From NCBI GenBank assembly GCA_009801085.1, contig VNWV01000003.1:1674001-1738000 (forward strand): 64,000 nucleotides of DNA, read 5' to 3'. Of this stretch, positions 45,606-56,904 are shown in pieces. The stretch is from Lasiodiplodia sp. COLG20. Its lineage: Eukaryota; Ascomycota; Dothideomycetes; Botryosphaeriales; Botryosphaeriaceae. The stretch's first letter is position 1; every line of letters begins with the position of its first letter. Made by a program: the position numbers and the translations under genes. The notes beneath the pieces are model-generated. The model was not told the DNA's origin, ran no database searches, and was given only the letters and a program-made list of their open reading frames with translations.

Positions 45606-45838
45606 CAGAGGGGTGCTGTAGCCGATGGGCTAGCGCGAAGAATAGCAGCGCCCCAGAACATGGCGTAAGTATGCCTCAGTTCCTTTTTTTTTTTTTTCCT
45701 AATATAGGTAGTTGAAGCTAACATCCGGATGCAAATGTGGAATTAATAATTTTACATTCACGTCCGGACGATAGCTTCAACTCCCCATGGCATGAGAAAA
45801 ATAAATTCACGCTAGCCGTCGGCTGCAATATCCCTCTG
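45606..45838 (-). mobile_element. MITE-like element, copy H (full length, inverted)
   Basis: 233 bp between TA at 45604-45605 and 45839-45840. It starts CAGAGGGGTGCTGTAGCC and ends GGCTGCAATATCCCTCTG: long, well-preserved terminal repeats reaching GCTAGCG / CGCTAGC. Relative to copies B and C it is reversed: the arm with GCGAAGAATAGCAGCGCC, which is the right arm there, is on the left here. The central palindrome is at about 45707-45786 (GTTGAAGCTAACATCCGGAT / CGTCCGGACGATAGCTTCAA). It starts about 120 bp beyond the transporter stop. Confidence 0.92.
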
Positions 45839-45960
45839 TATGCGATAGGTCATTAGACATTGTAATATGATATCTCAATCTCAATCTGTTCCGTATACTA
45901 ATCAACCCAACCGAGACATCTTCAGCCAGACATCTCCGTGCGACCAGTGACACAAGCGCT

Positions 45961-48416
45961 CTACATCTTGATTTCAGTCACCGCCCTCTCGTTGTCAGAC
46001 GACTCCGCCTCTGCGCCCTCGATGCCCTTGTCGAAGTGGTACAGCGGCTCGAGCTTGGCATCCTTCTGGAAGAGCAGGTAGCGTTTGATCCACCAAGGCA
46101 GCGCCTTGCCCGTCTGGTACGAGATGAACTTCGAAGAGGGCAAACCAAATACATAGTCTAACTCTTCAAGTGTGCGTTGCTTAGTCTCGGGGACAAATAA
46201 GAAGATCATCACGAATGCTACCACGTTGAGGCCGCTGTGTGCGTGTTAGTAAAGCTCTGATTGTAAGGAGGGTGTCATGGTATGGATCTGATGCAGAGGA
46301 TCTGGATGATGGATGATCTGGATGATGGAGGATGTCCGAGGATCCGGATGCCTAAGGCAGGGAGATGTCTCAGGCACCAAGATCTTCAGACATCCTCCAT
46401 CATCATTCATGCGATTTGGCCTCCAGGGACCCCGTTCCACAGCATCGTAATCCTTTGGTTATCAGCGGGCAAGGGATGGAAGACTTACGCATAGAAGCCG
46501 AACGCGCCTTGAGGCTTGAACGCCTGCAGGATGGCAGGGAACGAAATGGACAAGATAGCAGCCCAGAAAAGGCACGTTGCAACGGCCCAGCCCATGCCGA
46601 CTTCTCTGTGAGACAGCGGGAAGACTTCCGCGGAGTACGTGAAGGGTACGGGTCCTGTTTTGGTGTGTCAGTTTTTTTTGTATCAGACGTGTCAGATAGA
46701 CACCACGCGTGTACACATTGAGTCTTACCTTCTCCAGGAGAATAGAACGCGGCAAATAAATAGATAAAAAAAGCCACGAGGCCCAGGTGAGCCTTGCTGT
46801 CGTTGGGAATGTAAAAGCAGAAGCCGGCGGCGAGCAGCGTCCACGCCATCTGCGGGAACGTGAATAACAGCAGCGTGCGGCGACCGTACGTGTCAATCGT
46901 CCAGATGGCAGGCCACGCAAAAACGAAGTTTACTAGACCAAATCCGAAAGAGGCGATCAAAGCTTCCTTCTGGGTGGCTCCGGCCTCTCTGAAGACGGTG
47001 GACGAGTAGAAGGCAATGATGTTGATTCCGCACATTTGCTGCGCAATCATGACGACGAACGAAGCCAAGGTACCACGGCGGACGCGGGGAATGGTGAAGA
47101 GCTGAATGAATCTGGTCACGTAGTTCGACTCGCCGACAATGGCGGCCTCGACTTCAAGCTGAGAGTGGATGTAGTAAAGGTCACGAGCGGCCTGGATGGG
47201 ATGGAAGCGGAGTCGCTTAAGAGATTCGTATGCTTTGCGGTACCTGTTCTTCTTCATGTACCAACGCGGCGATTCTTCCTTGAATTAGACCAGACTTTCT
47301 GAGCAGGGGGCGTTGGACAACTTACCGGGACAGAAGTAGATGCCCAGAACGAGCGGGACGGCGGGAATGAAAGCAGAGCCAATCTGCAGGCGCCAGGCAA
47401 TCTTACCGACCCTGTACACGGCAAGATTTGCGCAGAATCCCAGGAAGATGCCGAAGGCTGTCCACATCTGCCATGACATGACCAGGGCACCGCGGATTCT
47501 GGCTGGCGCGTTTTCGGCAGCAAAGATGGGCACCGTGGCACCCTTCAGACCCATACCGATACCCATGAGAATACGCGTGATGAAGAGCTCGTACCAGTTC
47601 TGAGCCACTGCACCTCCGATCGGGGTCAGGACACAGAAGACGGCGGACCAGAAGATGGTACCACGACGACCGAGGTAATAGTTGAAGGGATCCGAAAGCC
47701 AGCAGCCACTGAGAGTCAGGTGTCAGCAACACGCCGCTTGTGTCCAGTGTAGTAAACTCACATGAAGGCGGATCCGAGATAGGGGCCAGCATTCACGACA
47801 CCAACGAGCCAGCTATCGCGAGTGTAGTTTGGGTGGCTTGGGTCCTCGCCATGGCCGATACCGAATTCTTGAGGGAAAGAAAGATTTGCGCCGTTGCTGC
47901 GGCCCGGCCCTGTCAGCAGAAGTCAAGCGTCACTGAAGATGGTTCACTCACGATCCGGTCTGGTCCCAACCCTGGACGGCAGCGCCAATGGAGCAGACAA
48001 TGATGGTGAAGTAAAGAGCAAGCGGGTGCCTCCACTTGTGGTCGTGCTCCTGCTGGATGAAGGATTGCTCCTCCTCGGTCAAGCCCTCGACCTCCTGCCA
48101 CCTCGAGGGGTTCTGGGCAATCAGAGCGCCCTTCTTCAGGATGTCGGTGATGTCCTCGAGTTCTTTTTCCTGGGCAAACTGCTCGACATCCCTCATCAAG
48201 GCATCGTACGGGATATCGGCAAGAGGATTTGAGACCCTGCATGCTTGTCAGAGGGCTTCGAGAAAGCTTTGCGCCTCGGCGAAGCGGGTCCAGCGAAGCT
48301 TACTTGGCATCGAGATTCTTGTTCAAGTTCAACGAGGTGATTGTGGCGCGACGGCCCTCGCCAGTGATGGCCTCCTCATGGAGGATCTCGTCCTTTGTCT
48401 CGAGCTTCTCCGACAT
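45961..48416 (-). CDS. MFS sugar-type transporter
   Basis: Seven exons: 48416-48304, 48236-47952, 47896-47762, 47708-47326, 47274-46729, 46654-46489, 46234-45961; 633 aa. It is a plasma-membrane sugar/polyol porter with 12 expected membrane spans. Seen: an unusually long cytosolic N-terminus of about 110 residues, the first span ([20 protein letters not shown]), LGRRGTIFW after span 2, [15 protein letters not shown] after span 6, [19 protein letters not shown] in span 7, the [17 protein letters not shown] loop, and [12 protein letters not shown] after span 12. Acceptors were set by frame; the one before ESPRW is GGAAG. The last intron is 254 nt and carries a hairpin. Whether it takes hexose, inositol or an aromatic compound cannot be read. 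Confidence 0.92.
46321..46404. repeat. 84-bp hairpin inside the last transporter intron
   Basis: Two arms of about 38 bases (GATGATGGAGGATGTCCGAG... and ...CAGACATCCTCCATCATC) are imperfect inverted repeats around a short loop. The left side also carries a direct repeat GGATGATCTGGATGATGG. It makes this intron (46488-46235) about five times longer than most others in the window. Confidence 0.85.
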
Positions 48417-51400
48417 GGTTGCCGTGGGAATCAAAGAGAAAAAGCGTGCAGCAGAAACAAGGCCGGCCTAAGCTCATTATATGGCCGTGCTGGCGATCTG
48501 GCGGCGCCATGCCGTCCGGGAGACAAACCCAAAACAGCGTCGAGGCTGGCTGGGCACAAGAGAATCCTTTCAGCCACTGTTACGCGGGATGCCCGAAGCG
48601 GACTGGAGCTGGGGCAGGCGATCCCTGGCGGCAAGAGTCAACGACCAGGCCGGCGGTGAAGGGTGAAAGCATCGGGACAAATGTTGTACAGTTGGGTCTC
48701 ACTGCCTTGACCGAACCCGGCGCGGCCGTGCGGAGCGCGAGCCTTGGCCGGGCTTGGCCGTCTTGGGTCCAAGATGCGCCAAGCCGTGGAGAGGGCACGT
48801 GTGGCGCGGGGATGGAGAGGCTCTAACCCCGCTCGGCGTGTCCGTGTCTGGGGTGCGGAGAGGATGACGGCGTTGAGGCGTGCGGTGGAGAACGCCACGT
48901 CCGCCCAATGTCACTGTTGGATCACGGCTGACGGGTTGATTGTTATTGCTCACCCGCTGGGCCACGCATGCACGAAAGAAAACCACGCAGTAGCCGGCCA
49001 CGAGGCAGAGTGCCGCCGTTTCGGGTGCCCCGAATCATGACTTCGGCATATCTGCGGAGCCGTCTCATGGGTGCTTGGCAGCAGAGTTGGATCTTGTTTC
49101 GAGTGGGATGCCTGACGGTTGCGGCGAGGGCGCGGGAATTCCTTTTTGATCAAATAGCCGCGCTCGCCCATGGGGCCCCGGGGCCATTGGTCAAAGATAC
49201 GGGGGCCGGCTGCAACACTGCGGCTCGGCGGCCAAGGCTCACCCACCCTGCCACTCATCTTAATTTTTCTTCTGCCGTGTAAGCAACCTGAAAGCATCTC
49301 GACTGCTCAGCTCCAAGCCGTGCCGAGCCTTCCGCAATCTCACGCCATGCTCTCCCGGCCTCGACTCTTTCTCCCTTCGACTGTGGGGAGTGCGTACGAC
49401 GCTTTACCCCTGCAGGAATCCCGGCACGCTGAGCTGGGACGAACCGAGTCGAAGGCGCGCACGCGTCTGTTGCAGCGACAGGCGCTGCTGTGCCACACAT
49501 CCAAGTACAACGGCTGCCTAATCAATATTCCCCGGAGATGAACGTCGGGGGATCGGAGGGCCAGAACGCCGCATTCAAATAGAGAAGTGAAGCTGAGCTG
49601 CGAAGGGGGCTGTATTACCTTCAACCATCGGTCCACTTGAACTTCCTTCCTCCCTTCGCCACAAGCCCAACGTAGTACGCGTAAATCGGACAAATTGTCT
49701 TTGATGCTTTTTGCGGCGCTCACCAATGGGGCCGTGCTGCCGCCACCCGCACCCAAGCTTATCAGCGGTCTAGCTAGGCATTAGCACGTCAAAACCAACG
49801 ACGGCCTTCACGACGCTGATAACTGTTCGTCGAGATATCTAGCCCGACTGTCCGTCAGCACTTCTGCGCGCCGACGTTAGCAGCCTGCTGCGAAACCATT
49901 GCCTCCGGGCCGCCAATAGACGGCGCCAAACCAGCGTCTCGGCGCCGGCACTGTTGGTATGAACGGCAGTGCATCGATTGCGGGGAAACGTGCAGGGGTC
50001 ATCGTTCTACAGCTCGCATTCAACTACGGCCCGCTAGAACGGACATCGCGCCAAGTACCAACCTGTTGGCGCCGGGGAATGTGTCTCTGGCGAATGTGCA
50101 TGAGTAGCGGCAGCCGCGATAACGAGAGCGGCCACCGGAGCCTGCTCCAAGGGAACCCGGAGGCTAGATAAAGGCCACGCTAATGGCGACATTGGGTTCG
50201 TCACACCCTGCGGAACAGTCTCGTCGTCTTCAGGGGAGGAAGCAAGGGTGAGGATAACTGACTCTTTCTCCTCGGCCGATCGGACCCAGGATGAATGGGA
50301 GCTTGACGCGAGTGAGACCAGATGCGCTAGAAGAACTGTTCGGTTCCACACACTTATGCATGGAAAATTCTGGGTGATGCGATGACGTGCCGATCAGAAA
50401 GGTGGAGCGGATGGGTGGTTGATCGCTCCTGCCAACAACGTCACTGCCCCAACTTTTCCCCCGCTTGGCCCAAAAGAATGCGACAACATTCATCCACCAC
50501 CAAACAACACAGTTTCAAGGTCAAGCACAGCTCTGCTATGGATTACAACTGGAGTGTTAGCTTCTCGCTCTTGAAACATTGCGTTCCTTTGCAGAGAACC
50601 CCCCCATGTTACAGATCAACCACTAGACGGGGAAAATGGGATGATCGTCTGCTCCATCGGAGTTTTGCTGACATTTCTAAGGGTTAAGAAGCACCTTAAT
50701 GCCTTTTCTTTTTCTAATGAGAAGCTTGCTAAACAGGGTACCTTATCGCGGCTGAATTACGCTCACGTGAAACCAAAGGAGTCACCTACCCTTCCAAAGA
50801 TAACACCCGCACCCACACATCTTCACTGTAAGCCTTTCATAAGTAGCACCAATTGATGGCCCTTGCCAGAACCGCATCGGAAAAATTACTGAACCTGCAT
50901 ATCCTCTAGGCGCATTCTTACTTAGTAACTTTCCAGACACAGAACCTCCAGACAGGTTGCATTACATACGGCAGACCAGTAATATTTCACCTTACCCAAT
51001 TAACCGTCCAATAGACACACAGCTTAGTAAAAAAAAAACAGAACAAGGCCACACGATGACACCAAAGAAAAGAAAGCAGGAAACTAGCTTCGCTTTACTC
51101 CAACTCCAGATCTCCTTATGGAATACCCACAACTCGCCAACTTCCTCGCTCCATGAACTCCATATACGAAGAGAATGGCCATGTCGCCAAGACTTTAAGC
51201 GGACAGCAAAATTAAGAGGACACAAGAAACGGAAGCTCATATGTCGGCAACGGCGCCTTGACCACATGCGGCTAATTTCCCCGCATTTCACATCTCCACA
51301 ACCTGCCAATCTCTCCCCGCAAAGTGCACGAGGCTGTTCCCGTGAGCTATGCGCCTGTGGCGGCCGGGCAAACTACCGGGACCAAATCCGCTGGAGCAAT

Positions 51401-51545
51401 TAATCCATCCACTCCTCGCACTTGGTGGCTGATTTAGCCGCAGTCCAAGATGGACATGGCAGTGACATAGACAGGTACTTATTTCTTCTCTCTCTCTTTT
51501 TTCCCTTCATTCACAGTACCGTCATCATTTCTTGTTTCATTCAGC
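48417..51545. other. 3.1-kb intergenic region
   Basis: Between the transporter start (-) and the carboxylesterase start (+), so a shared divergent promoter region. Several short ORFs have no domain or intron-linked continuation. From about 50400 on it becomes A/T-richer. I see no gene. Confidence 0.45.
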
Positions 51546-53236
51546 ATGAGGTGTCTTGCCGCGGCGGCGATATTCGCAGGGGCGGCGTCTGCGCTGTCCA
51601 ATTCTTCCACGCCTACGGCCAAGACGACCAATGGCACGTACGAAGGCCGTCACTTAGCCGGATGGGATCAAGATGTTTTTCTCGGCATTCCTTTTGCCCA
51701 GCCGCCGGTTGGCCAATTGCGTTTCAGATGGCCGCAATCGCTAAACACGTCCTTTTCCGAAGTCAGAGCTGCGACTGAGTATGGACACACTTGCATCCAA
51801 CACAAGAGCACTTTGGGCATCACCAACAACAACGATGAAGATTGTCTCAACCTCAACAGTACAGTGTCTTTCAACATTCAGACGTAGGATTTTGCTAACG
51901 AATTGCAGTCGTCCGGCCAAGTGGATACACCAACACGAGCCTACCCGTGCTGGTCTGGATTTACGGCGGCGGTCTCTCTGCCGGCTCAGGGGCTGATCCT
52001 CAGTACAATTTGTCCGGCATCGTGAAGACGGCGCAAGAGTCAGGCCAGCCGCTCATCGGCGTCAGCATTAACTACCGGCTGAGCATCTGGGGCTTTCTGC
52101 AATCCGCACAGCTGCTGGCCGAAGGCAGCGCCAACGCGGGGCTGTTGGACCAGCGGATGGCGCTCCGCTGGCTGCAGGAGAACATCGCCTCTTTCGGCGG
52201 CGATCCGACACGAGTCACCGTCTGGGGCGAGAGCGCGGGGGCGCAGAGCATCGGGCTGCACCTGCACTCGTACGACGGGCGCGACGACGGGCTCTTCTCC
52301 AGCGCCATCCTCGAGTCCGGCGGGCCCACGGGCGCCTCGCTCAACACGCTGCCCTACTACAACGCGGCCATGGAGAACCTCACGCGCACGGTGGGCTGCT
52401 GGGGCGCGTCGGACCCGCTCTCCTGCCTGCGCGACCTGCCGGCGGCGACGCTGCACGCCGCGCACCCCAGCTACGTGTGGAACCCGCTCGTCGACGGCGA
52501 CTTCCTGACGGGCTACCCGTCGGACCTGCGCGAAGACGGCAAGTTCATCAAGGTGCCGCTGCTCACCGGCGCCAACACGGACGAGGGCACGTCGTTCTCG
52601 ATCCGCAACAACCTCAACAACGCCACCAGCCTCGCCAACAGCCTGCTCTCCTGGCGTAACTACGCCCTCTCACCGCCCACCATCCGCCGCCTACTCGCCC
52701 TCTACCCGGACGACGCCACGACGCCCAAGCCGCCCTTCCACGTCGCCCTGTCCGAGCCCTTCGCGCAGTACGGCACCCAGTGGCGCCGCTCGGGCGCCAT
52801 CGGCGGCGACCTCGTCATGATTGCCCAGCGCCGCGCCATGGCCGAGGCGTACACGGCTGCCGGCCAGGACGTGTGGAGCTACCGCTTCGACACGCCGCTG
52901 TGGAACGCGAGCGCCACCACGGGCGCCAATCACTTCTGCAACGTTGTCTTCTCCTTCCAGAACATCAGCGGCGCCCTGGGCCCGTACCCCGAGTACAAGG
53001 ACCTGAGCCTAGGAATCGGCAGGGCGTATGCGAACTTCGTGGCGACGGGCGACCCGAACGGCGATGTGAATGGGCCGGCGGACGGGGACCTACCGTATTG
53101 GCCGAAGTATGACCTGGCGGACCCGGTGAATATCGTGTTGAACGCGAATGGGAGTTTCCTGGAGGCCGATACGTGGAGAAAGGAGGGGATTGCGTTTATC
53201 AACACGCACCAAGTGTTGAGAGAGCTGTTATCTTAG
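51546..53236 (+). CDS. Secreted type-B carboxylesterase/lipase
   Basis: Join 51546-51858 and 51909-53236 (50-nt intron), 546 aa. It is an alpha/beta hydrolase of the COesterase family, acting on esters outside the cell. Seen: an N-terminal signal peptide MRCLAAAAIFAGAASAL, then GTYEGRHLAGWDQDVFLGIP (entrance motif), EDCLNLNIVRP (family signature 2), oxyanion YGGGLSAGSG, catalytic Ser213 in GESAGAQS, an acid in NTDEGTS, and the His region GANHFCNVVF. Cysteines around the first loop and GCWGASDPLSCL suggest disulphides. Many N-x-S/T sites fit a secreted glycoprotein. Its 3' end is only 86 bp from the convergent neighbour's stop. Confidence 0.93.
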
Positions 53237-53322
53237 ACACGGTACAAGAGGAGGAAAATAGAAAGGGCTCCTTCATATTCTTTTTTTTTTTCATGCCTTT
53301 ACGTCCAGACGAGAACGTCAAT

Positions 53323-54242
53323 TTAGAGGTCGGCAATCCAGACCCTCCGCGCGGTTCCAATCGTATCCCCAATCACTGTGAACTCCGGGCCCCGGTTGGG
53401 GTTGTCGAACCTGTCCTCCATGTCCCGGACGGCGGCGCGCAGCCGGACGCGCTCGTCACGACCGCCAGGCGCCTGGCCGGCGATCCACACGCCCTCGTCT
53501 GACGATATGGAGGACGTCTCGGAGCTATGATCGATATCCTCGGTGCGGGTGCGCTCGTCGACGGAGGAGGGATGATCGAGAGCGGCGAACCTGACGTTCA
53601 GTTCAGAAGTGCTGCCTGAACTACGCCTGGTTAAGGCGCTGGTGCTGGTCGTGCTCGGCGATATCCTGCGGCCAGCGCCTGCGCTGTGCGGTTGGTCAAT
53701 TCAACGCCGTGGTGAGAGGGAAGCGGTCCTTACCTTGCGGTGGTGCCGAAGCCGGCGGCCATGGCGGTCTCATCTACTTGCTGCTCGACGAAACGGCGGG
53801 CGACGCTGGTCTGAGGTGCGTGGGTAGGGTTACCGGTCCTGTCCAGATCTTCCGGCTGAGAGGTGACGGCGGGAAGGGTGCGCGCCGCACCAAGCCTTCC
53901 GTTCACAGTGGCGCTCTGAAGCGTTCCGGCAGCTTCGTCATCGGCATCGCTTCTGGCTCTGGTGGATCGCGTGCGCCCGGCCATGGTTCTGAGCCGGCGC
54001 TCGATGTCGTCGTTCAGCTCGTCGGTGTGCTCCGGGTCCCGGACGGAACTTGAGCGGCTGTTCCTCACAGGGACAGGGCGAGGATCTGAACGGGCGGCAC
54101 TGCTGGTCCTGATCGAGGCGCCAAATTCGCTGCTGAGCATGGTTTGGTAGGGCTCCAGCAAGGCGGGATCGGCTTCGGCGGCTATTGCGACGTCGCGCTC
54201 GAGGTTGCGCATACAGCGATGGCGGCGGCTCCAGAACGGCAT
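53323..54242 (-). CDS. Hypothetical protein, disordered, with conserved-looking C-terminus
   Basis: Join 54242-53734 and 53683-53323 (50-nt intron, GTAAGG donor, CCGCACAG acceptor), 289 aa. The second exon contains no long ATG-initiated frame and is easily overlooked. It starts MPFWSRRHRCMRNLERDVAI, basic and helical. The middle is Arg/Ser/Asp-rich and mostly disordered, with HTDELNDDIERRLRTM as a possible helix. The end holds SSISSDEGVWIAGQAP, RVRLRAAVRDMEDRFDNP and GPEFTVIGDTIGTARRVWIA, which look ordered. I do not know the family. An in-frame upstream ATG at 54374 would lengthen the N-terminus by 44 residues. Confidence 0.65.
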
Positions 54243-55528
54243 ATTTGCGGGATTTGTGTCGGATGGTCGTGGCTTGAGAGTGGAGCGTCTCAAGTATGAA
54301 GGAGAGGTGCGTGATTGTAGAAGGTTGGCCGGGTCGTGGTGGGTGTTAAAAGGCATGCTGCAGATGTCATTCACCGCTGCTGGACTGTTAACACCTTAGC
54401 CTCACGCGAGTGCCAGACACCTTCTGAGTTTTACAGCACCCATTATGGCCCCGCCGATTAATTTTGACACTGAACTCCCGAACCGAATAGAGCCACCTGC
54501 CTCCAAATGCTGTCCATGGTCGTCGGCAGTCCTCGTCTTCGTTTAATCTTATTGGGTGTATTTTGACCTACAAAGTCAAGTAGAATTTGGATGGACGCCA
54601 TCTCCAAGCTGATGTGGCCGATACGTACCACTGAAGTAAGGAATCTATGATTTGTTTGGCCCATAGATCAAGGGCATCTCGACACTCAAGGACTGATTTG
54701 GTTTATAGCTCCAGCAATAAAGGAAGCTGCATTCTCCCTGGCGGTTTATGTTTTGTAAGATCCTACGAGCAGACCAATATCAGCTGTCATCTCCTTCGTG
54801 ATGGGCTGCTACTGAATCAAATTCAAGACCGAAATACCTTCAAATCCAAGACTCCCATATGTCTGCTTCAAAATGTCCGCGTTCCTGGAGTTTAGCAAAT
54901 TTCTCTCTGGATTCAGAATTGGCCTTCTTGGCGCACTCAATAACACGAGGCCCGCTAATTTAGGAAAGAGGATTTCACACTCGGTCCAGACATCCGTAAA
55001 GACATAGGATGTCAATTGCGGGCTCTGCGTGATGGGACACACCCGACAGAGTGGTTGGCATGAAGACTCTTTAGGAGGGAGGATGTTTGAATATTTGGCA
55101 ATGTGCTCAAAGAATGCGCCAGTAGAACTTCAATGGCTCGTTACCGTAAGAGTACTTTCTGAATCTCTATGCGGCGGTGGAAGGAGGATGGACGAAATTG
55201 CAGGGGTGCAGTTGAAGTGTAGGGCCTGTGCGGTAACAATGACGTCAGGCCATCATCGTCGCCTTCCCTTTATCTGCAGTACATGAGGACATTGCTACCT
55301 TCAGCAGCTGCCGTCGGGATAGAATTGCCTTGCGGTGGCCAAGGCGGCTCTAACAAGATGGGTCCGCTTGCAATCTGTCTGGTCGCGTCACCACCTGCAG
55401 CCCGCTTCGCTTCTTACCCGCTTATGACGTTTGTACTCCGTAAACGCCCCCCTGTATAAAACTAAGGACATCGCCTCTCGCTTTTCCCAGCCAGCTCCAG
55501 ACCAACAGGCCACGAATCACCCGCAGCA
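54243..55528. promoter_or_regulatory. Divergent intergenic region upstream of the stress-type SDR
   Basis: 1.3 kb, no supported gene. Near the SDR, CCCCT (a stress-response-element core) at about 55449-55453 and TATAAA at 55455-55460 lie about 70-80 bp before the ATG at 55529. Confidence 0.45.
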
Positions 55529-56567
55529 ATGTCGCAGCAAGAGAAGCCCATCACCGCTTACCCAAGCGTTGAGCTTCAAGAGCAGAACCAGGAAGGCGGT
55601 CCCGGCCTCGACGCCGAATTGAAGCCCGCCGCCAACTTCACGCAGCTTGAATATTGGGATGACGACGGCAAACCCTATCTGAAGGAGTACGAGGGCCGTG
55701 GCCTGCTCAAGGACAAGGCTGTTCTGATCACCGGAGGCGACTCGGGCATTGGCCGTTCCGTGGCAATCCTGATGGCACGTGAAGGTGCTGATGTCTCCAT
55801 CGTCTATCTGCCCGAGGAAGAGAAGGACGCCCAATGGACCAAGGCTCAGATCGAGAAGGCCGGCCGAAAAGCCAACCTCATGCCCTCGAATGTGCGCGAC
55901 GAGGACGAGTGCAAGAAGGTTGTCGATGGCCATATCAAGGCTTTTGGCAAGCTGAATGTGCTGGTCAACAACAGTATGCTCTCACCGAAGCCCTCATCCT
56001 TCGATTCTCTAATCAATTTTCACAGGCGCAATGCAGGAGATTTCCAACGAGTTCCGTGACATCGACCTGAAGTCCGTGGAAAAGACATACCGCACAAACA
56101 TCCTTTCCGTGTTTGCCATGACCAAGTTTGCTCTTCAGCACATGAAGCGCGGTGATTGCATCGTCAACTCCAGCTCCGTTGCTGCCTACATGGGCAACCC
56201 GCAGCTCGTAGACTACTCCTCTACAAAGGGCGCCATCACCACCTTTACCCGCTCTCTGGCGCAGCAGCAGGCAAAGCATGGCATCAGAATCAACGCTGTC
56301 GCACCCGGAATCATGTGAGTGCAGATGTCCGTTTGCTTTAGATGTTACGTGATACTGACGTCGTATAGCTGGACACCGCTCCAGCCGGCCACGAAGGGCA
56401 ACCCTCCGGAAGTCATGAAGGGGCTCGGTGTCGGAGAAGCCCCGCTTAACCGTCCCGGCATGCCAGTGGAATGCGCAACCGCTTACGTCTTCCTTGCCAG
56501 CCCATACGGATCATACTGCTCAGGCGAGACTCTCCATGTAACTGGAGCATTGGAAGTACAAGGTTGA
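55529..56567 (+). CDS. SDR oxidoreductase, glucose/ribitol-dehydrogenase-like
   Basis: Join 55529-55973, 56026-56314, 56369-56567; 310 aa. It is related to the long-tailed SDRs found in bacteria, plants and fungi that are often stress-induced. Seen: a 55-residue N-terminal extension (LKPAANFTQLEYWDDDG typical of this subgroup), the cofactor motif TGGDSGIG at 68-75, IVYLPEE after strand 2, VNN at the first splice joint, catalytic SSS near 198, Tyr212 and Lys216 in YSSTK, INAVAPG and WTPLQP. The substrate is unknown. A TATA box and a single CCCCT site directly upstream fit a stress-controlled promoter. All three splice phases close. Confidence 0.92.
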
Positions 56568-56904
56568 TCGACGACTATGGGATAGACTTGATATCACGGT
56601 AGAGGGAGATGATTTAACGAGTCTCGGAGTTACGTAGATCATGGTTATACGGCTCTTTAATATTCTCTATGCAACTTTCTTTCTCTCGTTCTTTCTGTGC
56701 AAACATGTTGCGTTTCCGCATTTCTATTAGCATACCCTGGAGAGTGAAGGTCAAGGCAGATGCTCAGGAGAGGTGATTGGACGCTTCGGGGCCAGGTGGG
56801 TACAGCAATTACCCGTCCCAGTCACCGTCGAATTGGCGGTAGATAAACGGCATCAACACTAGTTTCGCTTCATAAGTCCTACCTTCCCGCAACGCATCCG
56901 ACAC

